A program made the position numbers and the translations under genes. Positions 44,241 to 57,274 of a stretch of 64,000 nucleotides of DNA are shown here, in pieces. This stretch comes from Orychophragmus violaceus (lineage: Eukaryota > Streptophyta > Magnoliopsida > Brassicales > Brassicaceae). The notes under the pieces were generated by a model that had not been told where the DNA came from, made no database searches, and worked only from the letters and a program-made list of their open reading frames with translations. Every line of letters begins with the position of its first letter. Position 1 is the first letter of the stretch. The stretch is from the NCBI GenBank assembly GCA_030180135.1, contig CM058237.1, positions 108,515,904-108,579,903 of the forward strand, given 5' to 3'.

Positions 44241-47200
44241 GACCAAAACCCCTCATATGGACAGTAAGGAGGTGTGGTGGAGGAAACAGGTGAAAAAAAA
44301 ATGACGGTATTAACTGATCGTGGACTGATCCTATGCACCGTGGGACAGTCGCGGTGCATGAAAAACCAAGTGTTCATGTCCCGGGAAGGATCGGGTCGAG
44401 TTTTTTCGAAAGTACCACGACCAAAACCCCTAATATAGACAGTAAGGAGGTGTGGTGGAGGAAACGGGTGAAAAAAAATGACGGGATATGATAAACTGAT
44501 CGTGGACTGATCCTATGCACCGTGGGACAGTCACGGTGCATGAAAAACCAAGTGTTCATGGCCCGGGAAGAATCGGGTCGAGTTTTTTCGAAAGTACCAT
44601 GACCAAAACCCCTCATATAGACAGTAAGGAGGTGTGGTGGAGGAAACGGGTGAAAACAAAATGACGGGATATGATAAACTGATCGTGGACTGATCCTATG
44701 CACCGTGGGACAGTCGCGGTGCATGAAAAACCAAGTGTTCATGTCCTTGGAAGGATCGGGTCAAGTTTTTTTGAAAGTACCACGACCAAAACCCCTCATA
44801 TAGACAGTAAGGAGGTGTGGTGGAGGAAATGGGTGAAAAAATGACGGTATATGATAAACTGATCGTGGACTGATCCTATGCACCGTGAGACAGTCGCGGT
44901 GCATGAAAAACCAAGTGTTCATGGCCCGGGAAGAATCGGGTCGAGTTTTTTCGAAAGTACCACGACCAAAACCCCTCATATTGACAGTAAGGAGGTGTGG
45001 TGGAGGAAACAGGTGAAAAAAATGACGGGATATGATAAACTGATCGTGGACTGATCTTATGCACCGTGGGACAGTCGCGGTGCATGAAAAACCAAGTGTT
45101 CATGGCCCGGGAAGAATCGGGTTGAGTTTTTTCGAAAGTACCACGACCAAAACCCCTCATATGGACAGTAAGGAGGTGTGGTGGAGGAAACAGGTGAAAA
45201 AAATGACGGGATATGATAAACTGATCGTGGACTGATCTTATGCACCGTAAGACAGTCGCGGTGCATGAAAAACCAAGTGTTCATGGCCCGGGAAGAATCG
45301 GGTTGAGTTTTTTCGAAAGTACCACGACCAAAACCCCTCATATGGACAGTAAGGAGGTGTGGTGGAGGAAACGGGTGAAAAAAAATGACGGTATATGATA
45401 AACTGATCGTGGACGGATCCTATGCACCGTGGGACAGTCGCGGTGCATGAAAAACCAAGTGTTCATGTCCCAGGAAGGATCGGGTCGAGTTTTTTCGAAA
45501 GTACCACGACCAAAACCCTCATATAGACAGTAAGGAGGTGTGGTGGAGAAAACGGGTGAAAAAAAAATGACGGGATAGGATAAACTGATCGTGGACTGAT
45601 CCTATGCACCGTGGGACAGTCGCGGTGCATGAAAAACCAAGTGTTCATGGCCCGGGAAGAATCGGGTCGAGTTTTTTCGAAAGTACCACGACCAAAACCC
45701 CTCATATGGACAGTAAGGAGGTGTGGTGGAGGAAACGGGTGAAAAAAAAATGACGGTATATCATAAACTGATCGTGGACTGATCCTATGCACCGTGGGAC
45801 AGTCGCGGTGCATGAAAAACCAAGTGTTCAGGTCCCGGGAAGGATCGGGTCGAGTTTTTTCGAAAGTACCACGACCAAAACCCCTCATATAGACAGTAAG
45901 GAGGTGTGGTGGAGGAAACGGGTGAAAAAAAATGATGGGATATGATAAACTGATCGTGGACTAATCCTATGCACCGTGGGACAGTCGCGGTGCATGAAAA
46001 ACCAAGTGTTCATGGCCCGGGAAGAATCGGGTCGAGTTTTTTCGAAAGTACCACGACCAAAACCCCTCATATGGACAGTAAGGAGGTGTGGTGGAGGAAA
46101 CGGGTGAAAAAAAATGACGGTATATGATAAACTGATCGTGGACTGATCCTATGCACCGTGGGACAGTCGCGGTGCATGAAAAACCAAGTGTTCATGTCCC
46201 GGGAAGGATCGGGTCGAGTTTTTTCGAAAGTACCACGACCAAAACCCCTCATATAGATAGTAAGGAGGTGTGGTGGAGGAAACGGGTGAAAAAAAAAATG
46301 ACGGGATATGATAAACTGATCGTGGACTGATCCTATGCACTGTGGGACAGTCGCGGTGCATGAAAAACCAAGTGTTCATGGCCCGGGAAGAATCGGGTCG
46401 AGTTTTTTCGAAAGTAACACGACCAAAACCCCTCATATGGACTGTAAGGAGGTGTGGTGGAGGAAACAGGTGAAAAAAATGACGGGATAGGATAAACTGA
46501 TCGTGGACTGATCCTATGCACCGTGGGACAGTCGCGGTGCATGAAAAACCAAGTGTTCATGGCCCGGGAAGAATCGGGTCGAGTTTTTTCGAAAGTACCA
46601 CGACCAAAACCCCTCATATGGACTGTAAGGAGGTGTGGTGGAGGAAACAGGTGAAAAAAAAATGACGGGATAGGATAAACTGATCGTGGACTGATCCTAT
46701 GCACCGTGGGACAGTCGCGGTGCATGAAAAACCAAGTGTTCATCTCTCGGGAAGGATGGGTCGAGTTTTTTCGAAAGTACCACGACAAAAACCCCTCATA
46801 TAGACAGTAAGGAGGTGTGGTGGAGGAAACGGGTGAAAAAAAAATGACGGGATATGATAAACTGATCGTGGACTGATCCTATGCACCGTGGGACAGTCGC
46901 GGTGCATGAAAAACCAAGTGTTCATGGCCCGAGAAGAATCGGGTCGAGTTTTTCCGAAAGTACCACGACCAAAACCCTTCATATGGACTGTAAGGAGGTG
47001 TGGTGGAGGAAACAGGTGAAAAAAAATGACGGGATAGGATAAACTGATCGTGGACTGATCCTATGCACCGTGGGACAGTCGCGGTGCATGAAAAACCAAG
47101 TGTTCATGTCCCGGGAAGGATCGGGTCGAGTTTTTTCGAAAGTACCACGACCAAAACCCCTCATATAGATAGTAAGGAGGTGTGGTGGAGGAAACGGGTG

Positions 47201-47290
47201 AAAAAAAAATGACGAGATATGATAAACTGATCGTGGACTGATCCTATGCACCGTCGGACAGTCGCGGTGCATGAAAAACCAAGTGTTGAT
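44239..47290 (+). repeat. Satellite array S3, about 17 monomers
   Basis: Same monomer and direction. Nearly identical to the left part of S4 (offset about 4860 bp), with isolated changes, for example a base lost at 46756 and AGGTCCC at 45830 for ATGTCCC. The right end is cut within a monomer (GTGTTGAT) by E4. Confidence 0.95.
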
Positions 47291-47839
47291 TGTAACATCC
47301 CCGAACCGGCCTAAGGGCCGTTTGGGCTGTTCATGGAACCAGAAGCCAAGGCGCATGATCCAAAAGATCTATAAGAGTGTTCCATGGGCAGAAGAAGGGT
47401 TAAGCTCAGCTGAACAAGAGTTTGGAAACCAGCTGGACGGCCGAGCTAAGCAGCTGGATGAGTGAAGTATCAGCTCAGCTCAGCTGAGCTAGAGTGTGGA
47501 AGTGTGAATCAGCTGGTCAGCTAGTGACACTAGCTGACCAAGGCGCCATCAGCGAATGAGCACCAATGGGAGTTGTGCCCATTCGCAAGCCAATTTGTGT
47601 CCCTTCTCTTTGGGCGGTTACTTGGCGAATTGGGGCTTATAAATAAGACCCTTAGGGGTCATTTTCGCACACTACACACACAAGGGAAGATTCCCAATAA
47701 TTTCTCTAAGGCATAGGCCATCTAAAACCGAGAGAGAAGAGAGAAAGAAAGGAGAGAAAGGAGCGGCCGGTTCAGAAGGAAAGACCGAGCGCTAAGGAAA
47801 GAAATTGGTGGTTGAGCAAGCGGTTGGGAAGTGGAAACC

Positions 47840-47890
47840 ATGGCCGGAGAAGCGGCTAAGGACCCCGGCAAGTCAACCACGACATCTAAG
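47840..47890 (+). CDS. E4 LTR exon 1 (MAGE exon)
   Basis: MAGEAAKDPGKSTTTSK, 17 codons in a strong context (AACCATGGCC), first ATG after the TATA box, ending AAG/GTAACA. No gag follows here; the only partner is the LTR exon at 49009. Valuable as an independent copy proving conservation. Confidence 0.65.
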
Positions 47891-49008
47891 GTAACATCCG
47901 AGTCCATTCTATGCGTGGCTAAGGCCAAACCGCTAGGCCTAAGGCCGCATGAGAACATGGCCGGATTGTTTCTCCCTTCTCCTAAATATAAACCCTTGGA
48001 AAGAAGTCCAAACTTGGCACCCAAGCGATCTATGACCGGATCAATCTCGACCGGCCAAGGGCCATGGTCGCGCTAGACGGCAAGGACGATTCTTAGCGGT
48101 TTAAAACGCACATAAGGCCATAATGGGTTGGCGCGTTACTCGGCGGTTAACGGCACATCTTGGGGGATGATGACCGAGACCGAGAGTTGAACGTGCAACC
48201 GGTCGGATTGTGTATCGGACGAGATGTTCGAATTGAAATTGGCCGAGAGTCGGATGTGGCCGTGTTACGCGCAGACCATGCGCCATCCGTCGGATCGAGA
48301 CGATCGCAGACAATCGTATGAACCAAAGGATCGATCGCAACCGTCCGCGGAACGATCGCATCCGTTCGTACGAACAGTCGCGTCCGTTCGCGGACGTACG
48401 ACTGATCCGCGATCCATGCGCCATGCGATCGTGGTGTTACCGCGGTATTCATATGTTCCTCGATCACGGTAGACGGACGGTATACGCGTTATCCGATCAC
48501 GGTATGCATGTGATGCATGCGCATCGCGCTAGCGGTTTTACCGCGATGCTTGCGCTACACGGTCACGGCATGTCTCGGCGTATACGCTACTCGATCGCGA
48601 TACGTTCGCGGGTCGATCGCGGTATGCGTCAGGACAGTACACGGTCGGACGTAGCGCGGGCCGATTTATGCGATACGATCCTTGGACCGTGTCAGCGACA
48701 CGCCCGTCGGCATACGCGCATAATCGTGAGATGTCCACGGACGATCGCGCGGTCTTGCGGATCACGCGCACGGATGTATCGCGGACGACCTTGCGGTTGT
48801 ACCGTGAAAGACCATACGGACGTGCCGCGGTTAAATCGATGGAACGCTTGGATTGTTTGGATGGGCTAAGAATTTGGATTAATGGGAGTAAAATACTTAG
48901 TCTAAGAATGCGAATTAAATGGAACTATAAAGGGGATCATATAGAACATTTGTTAGGTTGTTAAACCTTAACTTAAACATTATGATTCATGAAATGTTGT
49001 GGTTTCAG

Positions 49009-49080
49009 GTAACAAGGATGGTCATAGGGGTGACTCATCCTAGGCGCGGACAAGACCCAAGTGACGAGTGGTGTGTTTGA
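49009..49080 (+). CDS. E4 LTR-internal alternative exon
   Basis: Acceptor GGTTTCAG at 49008, then 23 codons to TGA: VTRMVIGVTHPRRGQDPSDE and three more. In phase with exon 1 (phase 0). Shares PRRGQD with the E2 exon. Intron would be 47891-49008 (1118 bp). Confidence 0.45.
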   Translation, partial: VTRMVIGVTHPRRGQDPSDEWCV

Positions 49081-49098
49081 ATAGACATTATATTAGGA

Positions 49099-52000
49099 CC
49101 GACCAAAACCCCTCATATGGACAGTAAGGAGGTGTGGTGGAGGAAACAGGTGAAAAAAAAATGACGGTATTAACTGATCGTGGACTGATCCTATGCACCG
49201 TGGGACAGTCGCGGTGCATGAAAAACCAAGTGTTCATGTCCCGGGAAGGATCGGGTCGAGTTTTTTCGAAAGTACCACGACCAAAACCCCTAATATAGAC
49301 AGTAAGGAGGTGTGGTGGAGGAAACGGGTGAAAAAAAAATGACGGGATATGATAAACTGATCGTGGACTGATCCTATGCACCGTGGGACAGTCACGGTGC
49401 ATGAAAAACCAAGTGTTCATGGCCCGGGAAGAATCGGGTCGAGTTTTTTCGAAAGTACCATGACCAAAACCCCTCATATAGACAGTAAGGAGGTGTGGTG
49501 GAGGAAACGGGTGAAAACAAAATGACGGGATATGATAAACTGATCGTGGACTGATCCTATGCACCGTGGGACAGTCGCGGTGCATGAAAAACCAAGTGTT
49601 CATGTCCTGGGAAGGATCGGGTCAAGTTTTTTTAAAAGTACCACGACCAAAACCCCTCATATAGACAGTAAGGAGGTGTGGTGGAGGAAATGGGTGAAAA
49701 AATGACGGTATATGATAAACTGATCGTGGACTGATCCTATGCACCGTGAGACAGTCGCGGTGCATGAAAAACCAAGTGTTCATGGCCCGGGAAGAATCGG
49801 GTCGAGTTTTTTCGAAAGTACCACGACCAAAACCCCTCATATTGACAGTAAGGAGGTGTGGTGGAGGAAACAGGTGAAAAAATGACGGGATATGATAAAC
49901 TGATCGTGGACTGATCTTATGCACCGTGGGACAGTCGCGGTGCATGAAAAACCAAGTGTTCATGGCCCGGGAAGAATCGGGTTGAGTTTTTTCGAAAGTA
50001 CCACGACCAAAACCCCTCATATGGACAGTAAGGAGGTGTGGTGGAGGAAACAGGTGAAAAAAATGACGGGATATGATAAACTGATCGTGGACTGATCTTA
50101 TGCACCGTAAGACAGTCGCGGTGCATGAAAAACCAAGGGTTCATGGCTCGGGAAGAATCGGGTTGAGTTTTTTCGAAAGTACCACGACCAAAACCCCTCA
50201 TATGGACAGTAAGGAGGTGTGGTGGAGGAAACGGGTGAAAAAAAATGACGGTATATGATAAACTGATCGTGGACGGATCTTATGCACCGTGGGACAGTCG
50301 CGGTGCATGAAAAACCAAGTGTTCATGTCCCAGGAAGGATCGGGTCGAGTTTTTTCGAAAGTACCACGACCAAAACCCTCATATAGACAGTAAGGAGGTG
50401 TGGTGGAGAAAACGGGTGAAAAAAAAATGACGGGATAGGATAAACTGATCGTGGACTGATCCTATGCACCGTGGGACAGTCGCGGTGCATGAAAAACCAA
50501 GTGTTCATGGCCCGGGAAGAATCGGGTCGAGTTTTTTCGAAAGTACCACGACCAAAACCCCTCATATGGACAGTAAGGAGGTGTGGTGGAGGAAACGGGT
50601 GAAAAAAAAATGACGGTATATCATAAACTGATCGTGGACTGATCCTATGCACCGTGGGACAGTCGCGGTGCATGAAAAACCAAGTGTTCATGTCCCGGGA
50701 AGGATCGGGTCGAGTTTTTTCGAAAGTACCACGACCAAAACCCCTCATATAGACAGTAAGGAGGTGTGGTGAAGGAAACGGGTGAAAAAAAATGATGGGA
50801 TATGATAAACTGATCGTGGACTGATCCTATGCACCGTGGGACAGTCGCGGTGCATGAAAAACCAAGTGTTCATGGCCCGGGAAGAATCGGGTCGAGTTTT
50901 TTCGAAAGTACCACGACCAAAACCCCTCATATGGACAGTAAGGAGGTGTGGTGGAGGAAACGGGTGAAAAAAAATGACGGTATATGATAAACTGATCGTG
51001 GACTGATCCTATGCACCGTGGGACAGTCGCGGTGCATGAAAAACCAAGTGTTCATGTCCCGGGAAGGATCGGGTCGAGTTTTTTCGAAAGTACCACGACC
51101 AAAACCCCTCATATAGACAGTAAGGAGGTGTGGTGGAGGAAACGGGTGAAAAAAAAAATGACGGGATATGATAAACTGATCGTGGACTGATCCTATGCAC
51201 TGTGGGACAGTCGCGGTGCATGAAAAACCAAGTGTTCATGGCCCGGGAAGAATCGGGTCGAGTTTTTTCGAAAGTAACACGACCAAAACCCCTCATATGG
51301 ACTGTAAGGAGGTGTGGTGGAGGAAACAGGTGAAAAAAAATGACGGGATAGGATAAACTGATCGTGGACTGATCCTATGCACCGTGGGACAGTCGCGGTG
51401 CATGAAAAACCAAGTGTTCATGGCCCGGGAAGAATCGGGTCGAGTTTTTTCGAAAGTACCACGACCAAAACCCCTCATATGGACTGTAAGGAGGTGTGGT
51501 GGAGGAAACAGGTGAAAAAAAAATGACGGGATAGGATAAACTGATCGTGGACTGATCCTATGCACCGTGGGACAGTCGCGGTGCATGAAAAACCAAGTGT
51601 TCATCTCCCGGGAAGGATCGGGTCGAGTTTTTTCGAAAGTACCACGACCAAAACCCCTCATATAGACAGTAAGGAGGTGTGGTGGAGGAAACGGGTGAAA
51701 AAAAAATGACGGGATATGATAAACTGATCGTGGACTGATCCTATGCACCGTGGGACAGTCGCGGTGCATGAAAAACCAAGTGTTCATGGCCCGAGAAGAA
51801 TCGGGTCGAGTTTTTCCGAAAGTACCACGACCAAAACCCTTCATATGGACTGTAAGGAGGTGTGGTGGAGGAAACAGGTGAAAAAAAATGACGGGATAGG
51901 ATAAACTGATCGTGGACTGATCCTATGCACCGTGGGACAGTCGCGGTGCATGAAAAACCAAGTGTTCATGTCCCGGGAAGGATCGGGTCGAGTTTTTTCG

Positions 52001-52403
52001 AAAGTACCACGACCAAAACCCCTCATATAGATAGTAAGGAGGTGTGGTGGAGGAAACAGGTGAAAAAAAAATGACGAGATATGATAAACTGATCGTGGAC
52101 TGATCCTATGCACCGTGGGACAGTCGCGGTGCATGAAAAACCAAGTGTTCATGGCCCGGGAAGAATCGGGTCGAGTTTTTTCGAAAGTACCACGACTAAA
52201 ACCCCTCATATGGACAGTAAGGAGGTGTGGTGGAGGAAACGGGTGAAAAAAAATGATGGGATATGATAAACTGATCGTGGACTGATCCTATGCACCGTGG
52301 GACAGTCGCGGTGCATGAAAAACCAAGTGTTCATGGCCCGGGAAGAATCGGGTCGAGTTTTTTCGAAAGTACCACGACCAAAACCCCTCATATGGACAGT
52401 AAG
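49099..52403 (+). repeat. Satellite array S4, about 18 monomers
   Basis: Left part duplicates S3; right part (about 50944-52150) recurs at the start of S5 (offset 9180 including E5). Ends within a monomer at GGACAGTAAG, the insertion point of E5. Confidence 0.95.
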
Positions 52404-55247
52404 TGAAACACTCCGACCTGGCCTTCCTAGGCCGCGGTCGATGCGTCCCATCGGTCAAGCCAAACCCCGGCTTGAACCTCCCGAAAACCCGTCCTATTTA
52501 AAATTTTCCCTTAGGAACTAAGTATTCATCGGATCTACTATTTGACTCCTAGTCTTAGATCCCTCCTACTTGAGATTACGCAGCGGAAATCCTTACTTAA
52601 CATTTACATCGTTCTTTAGAAGAACGATCCGTCCACGAACCTCTTACAACCTTTCTTAGTTTCCTTAAAACTAATTCGAGGTTCCATTTCCAATTAACCC
52701 ATCTAACAACCTAAGTCTTGCTTAGATTGTTCCGTTCAACTTATTCAGATCTAACACATCCTTAGATCACTCAAGTACTTGAACTCGTACCTTAGCCTTT
52801 TAGTGAACCCAGTGTGAAGCTAGCTCGACGTCCAGCTCAACTCCTTTATTCGTCCAACTCCTAGAACATACCTCCCTTGTACCAAGTCATTCAACCAACC
52901 ATCCCCACATGACAAGGCGCAAGAGAGGTCTTCTAGTTCTTTCCTTTGACCACCTTTTCATCCCGCTCATTCCTCAGCTCGTTTTCCCTTTCTCAATTGT
53001 TGCCTTGACTTAACCACGGTTTGCTTCCTGCATTCTTTACCCTTAGACCGATCCAAGTCCTTAGGTACGATCGCTTCACAGATCGCCCTCAAAATTGCCG
53101 AGTCATAACGATCAGATCACGGTCGGACTGATTTCCTCATCTCTTCCGCGGATGGCCTGATCCGTGGTTTGAACCGTCGGCCGCGACCCAATCCCTTAGA
53201 CTGTTCGATCGCTCCGCACGCATTTCTACCACGCGATCATCTCGACTCTATCCGCGGTCCGACCCTATGTCATCCCGCTATCTCCTACTTGACCGTGGTT
53301 GATCTTCCCGATCAATCCAAACGGTTTATTGGATATGAATCCGTCAAGTCTATGATCCCGTCAATGCCTTGACCTTACGCGATCGCTCAGGTCGTACCGA
53401 GTGTCTCTCGGTCGTACCTTGATCGTCAGTCCATTATTAGCGTAATGGCGTGACGCAACAAGGATATAGCAGCACTGCCGAGCGTACTTGGCAATACTCG
53501 CACATTCCTGTTCGTCAGGCCATCCGCGTCCTGCCGCGATCGTGTCCAACTGTACTGACCGCACGTCCTGATCGTTGACGATCTTTGAACCGTTGCGTCA
53601 GTCCACGAAGAGACGCGACCTTTCACGAAGAGACACGACTGTCTGTGAACAGTCGCGTCCATCCGCTTGGATCACGATCAGTCTGCCGCGACAATCCTGC
53701 CGCGATCATCCTGTCGCGATTGTTCCACCTTGATCAGTCTGACGCGATCACTCTACCGCGATCAGACTGCCGCGATCACGTAACCGCTTGACGTGACGAG
53801 AATTTGGCTGCGTTGACGAGCGTACTCGGCAGCGCTCACACGTCTCGCCCGTCAGTACGTACGCTCCCTGCCGCGGCCGCTGTCCATCCGGCTGACGCAT
53901 GTTCCGATCGTTCGATCCGTGAACGGTTGCGTCAGTCCGCGAAAAGACACGACTGTCCGCGAAAAGGTGCGACGTCCGATCGGCAGACGCGACCATCCGG
54001 AGATGATTCACGGCCGCCTGCATGATCGTACCGTCCAACCGAGGATCGCTTACATGTCCGCGATCGCCGATCTTACGTCAAGGCGCCATCGACCGAGACT
54101 GCGTCCGTCCGCCAAGTCTGCCGTATGCGATCAGCCTCCTTCGGTTTTACGTCCATCCGGACGACCGTTCGGTAGTGCATGATCCATCGGCTTATCCCGC
54201 TTGGCCGGCAGTCGTTGCGCGTGCCTTATCCGTCCGACCAGTTTATCGATCCGTCCATCCTGCCGTGTCGCGTCCGGTCCGGGTTGTTACGTCCGACTGA
54301 CGCAACGGACTGTCCGTGATTGGTTTGCCGGGCTATTCACGTCCGCCCCAACAGACACGTCTTTACCCGCGCTTAACCATCCGGCCCTTTCCGACCGTGC
54401 GCCCAATCGACCCGCACTTCCCGTCAACCAGTTCGCAAACTTGGCCCATGGCCGGTTGTGATTCCTCCAAGGAAACTGGTCCGATCTAAGCCATTCCATG
54501 GACTAACAATCGGTTCTAATTCAGAAAGGAAGAAGAGAAAGACGGATCCATCTGATTCCTCCAATCATCCGCCGACCAAGCAACTAAGCCGCGGTCGCGG
54601 TTCATCCCTTGAACCGATCATTATCCTTGAAGAATGGTGGTTGGTTGCCGTGATCATTGGCCATTTCCCTGGCCATGATAGACGATCATCATCGCCTACA
54701 ACCACCACCATACGCTCTTAAGATCGCCGGCCATCCCCTTGAAGTTTCCGGCCAAACTCCCTCTCTTCTTCTCGTTTTTCATGGCATGTGCCTTAGAGAA
54801 ATTCCTGGCTTTTCCCCCAGTCTGGTTGTGTGTGCGAAATGGCCTACAAATGGTCTATTTATAGGCCTCACATTCGCCCATAACCGCCCCAAGGAGGAGA
54901 TGCAATGTGTTGGGCGAATGGACACATCCCACCAATGGTGACCATTCGCTAATGAGCTCTTGGGTCAGCTAGTGACACTAGCTAACCAGCTGGTTCAACA
55001 CTCGCACACTCCAGCTAACTTAGTTCAGCTAGACGCCAGCTGACGCAGCTGATCAGCTGGACTGTCCAGCTCGTTTCAGCTGAACACACTTGGTTCAGCT
55101 TGGCTAAGCTCATTTCCCACCGAACTTAGCTCCTTTTAGGTCATTGAACACTTCGTTGATCTTCCTTGATCACGTGTTCGGTCTTATGGTTCCATAATAG
55201 CCCAAACGATTAGGGTGGGGTTTGTATCCCGGTTTGGGGATGTTACA
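52404..55247 (-). repeat. 3' LTR of E5 (2844 bp)
   Basis: Sense ends TGTAACATCC and GTGTTTCA. U3 palindrome 54967-54983, inverted repeat 54914-54921/54942-54949, TATA box 54856-54863. Exon-1 homologue at 54626-54676: 17 codons beginning MAREMANDHG, final AAG, but the donor is GATAAT, not GT, and two ATGs now precede it. CpG-rich part about 53100-54450. Confidence 0.9.
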
Positions 55248-57274
55248 AGTTCTACCCCCCTTAAACGGGATTCGTCCCCGAATCCGACTTAAGGTGTTTT
55301 ACCCCGTTCAACTTTATGAACCATTGGAGACCTACTAACATCCCGAAGTGTTAGCATAACATAACCATTCTATGTTCTCTCCATTCGGCCTAAGTCCATT
55401 TATGGCCGTCTCTGCCGGAACCATTCATCTCGGAGCAAGTCGCGTATGACCGGACTTTTCCATTCCGTTCCCGTGCATGGACCATTCGTGCCCAGCTTGC
55501 CGATCTTTGGTCAACCGCCCCAACGGCCGCCGTTCGATCGCGCTTAGCTGCCCGAACTTCCCTTGTCCATGACTCACAGTTCATACCGCGCTTAAATCGA
55601 CTTATGGCTCACGGTCTTGACCTTGGCCGATCAACAATCGAACCTTGGACTAAGCCGTCGAGAGATCCATACACTTACCATGACCTCGGTCCGTCAAGAC
55701 TTAATCATTTCCCTGACTTTTGTCTTGCCTTAGACTTAGTCAATCTCGATCACAACCCTTACGGGTTTGACCCGAAACTTGATCTCCGCCCTCTAAGGAC
55801 TTGATCTTAGTTTCCCTGAAACTTGATCTCCGCCCTTCAAGGACTTGATCTCGGTTATGGTTCCTACGCATTTCAATTGCTAAGCAACCTAACCTATCCA
55901 TACTCAAGATCACCTTGTGATGCTTGAGATGGTCCACCACTAGGCCAGCTGGCATACTTACGCCTCCTCTGAAGACTGGTATGCCCTTAGCTAATCCTAG
56001 CACGGGCATTACTTGCCCACCGGCCGCATTTACAATGCCTTGGCCCACGACATGTTCCTTCTAGAACAAGCCTTTCCCGATCATCCGAGGACTTCACAAA
56101 ACTATGTGTGGCCCCGGAGTCGAACGTAGTCAGTGTTTCTACACCTCCTACCACAACGGTCCCTACACATTCCCACAATGCATATAAGCCCCGCTTTATC
56201 CCTCAATATGCCATGCAGTAATTTGAGGAATCAGGGTTCGAGTGACAGACCAATGATCACATCGGAGGAGACGGCCATGCCTGAATCCCCCACGAGCTCA
56301 TGGACTTGAGGTTTTTCCCAGTTGGCCCCTTGGCCGTAGCCGCGCGGTCATCCTGACCCCAATCCACTTTCGGAGCCCCCGACCGTCCGTCCCGGCCATT
56401 CCGACAGTCCCAAACAAAATGTCTAGGCTGCCCACGACGGAAACATGACCTTGGTTTTACAGTCACCTTTTTCGACCCCAGCCTGTGGACAGCTCGCGAC
56501 CCCGGGTCCTTGCTTCCACCTTCACGCAGGCCCTCCCTTTCCCCAACATCTTACGGAGTGTTGCCATCCATAGGAGGTGCATTCTGCGCGGTCCGAGGAA
56601 TGGTTATCGACACTTTGGCCCCATTTCCTCCTCAGGTCCCTCCCGGGCCAGCTGGACACTCTCACTTGTGACCTAGCTTCCACCCGGTTCACCTCGACAC
56701 CGTCTTGCGACCTTGGTCCAAGACAAGTGCCATCCACGTCCCAACCGTTCCTGGGTCTGCGACCCAGTCGCGACCCGCGGTCGTACGCATTCATCCGTGC
56801 GGTTTACGCGAACGGACACGACTGTTCCCGCAAACAGGTACGATGGTCCGCGCATGGCTACCATCATCCTGCGTTTGCGGTGAACGGCCCACGACGCATT
56901 ATCCTGACCCGATGGTGCTGACTAACGGTGTGGTCATGATCAACTCGGATTTTCATTTAACCGTTCCATGCTTGGGCTCTTTCCGTGTGCGGTACATGAT
57001 CCGGCCAACATCTCCAAGATGCGCCGTTCGACCATCCGCTTTCACTGGCACTTGCCGTATGTGGTTCCATGACCCGGCCAACGTCTCCAAGACGTGCCGT
57101 CCGATCATCCACATACTACAGGCAATCGTCCCCTTAGCGTGGTTGATCCGGCCAACCGTTTATAGTCCATTCACTATTATGGTCAGACTAAGTGCGTCCT
57201 TGGTGCACTTGCCTTAGCAAGTCACCAATCATGAGAGCATCGTCCTAGGAAATAACTCCGCTCTGATACCAACT
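55248..57274 (-). pseudogene. E5 internal region: gag and protease scraps
   Basis: 55248-55740: non-coding stretch after the polypurine tract, shared with E1. 55740-56180: protease part (GGVSMPAGLVV; FDSGATHSF with a frameshift just after it) then an intron-2 homologue with donor GTCTGT. 56230-56470: gag C-terminal part with a broken zinc knuckle (CFRRGQPRHFVWDC, second Cys lost). 56500-57240: more decayed gag and a CpG-rich piece like the LTR middle (GCGACCCGCGGTCGTACGCA at 56770). Nothing here can make a working protein. Confidence 0.75.
57260..57271 (-). other. Primer binding site of E5 (initiator tRNA-Met)
   Basis: Sense TGGTATCAGAGC, three bases from the LTR at 57275, unchanged although the genes are lost. 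The 13-base U5-leader pair of E2 and E3 is absent. Confidence 0.92.

Larger units (their letters stand above)
47291..49100 (+). mobile_element. E4: LTR of the E2/E3 group, plus strand, 3' end truncated
   Basis: Starts TGTAACATCCCCG against satellite. U3 palindrome 47519-47535, TATA box TATAAATA 47638-47645, exon 1 47840-47890 with donor GTAACA, CpG-rich part about 48140-48840, acceptor GTTTCAG, short exon, then it stops at TTAGGACC; the last 100-200 bp (to TGTTTCA) are missing and satellite follows. No internal region is present, so it is a solo-type LTR or the left end of a larger lost element. Confidence 0.85.
44029..52109 (+). repeat. Segmental duplication: truncated LTR plus satellite (two copies)
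   Basis: Copy 1 is 34277-34860 plus 44029-about 47245 (E3 removed); copy 2 is about 48384-52109. Both contain the same LTR-satellite join at TTAGGACCGACC, which fixes a common origin. They differ at scattered single bases. E3 is in copy 1 only, so it came later. Confidence 0.85.

Noticed and set aside
47831..48076. 81-codon frame starting METMAGE in E4
   Set aside because: Only its first codons match the conserved exon; after the AAG donor the reading differs in each element.
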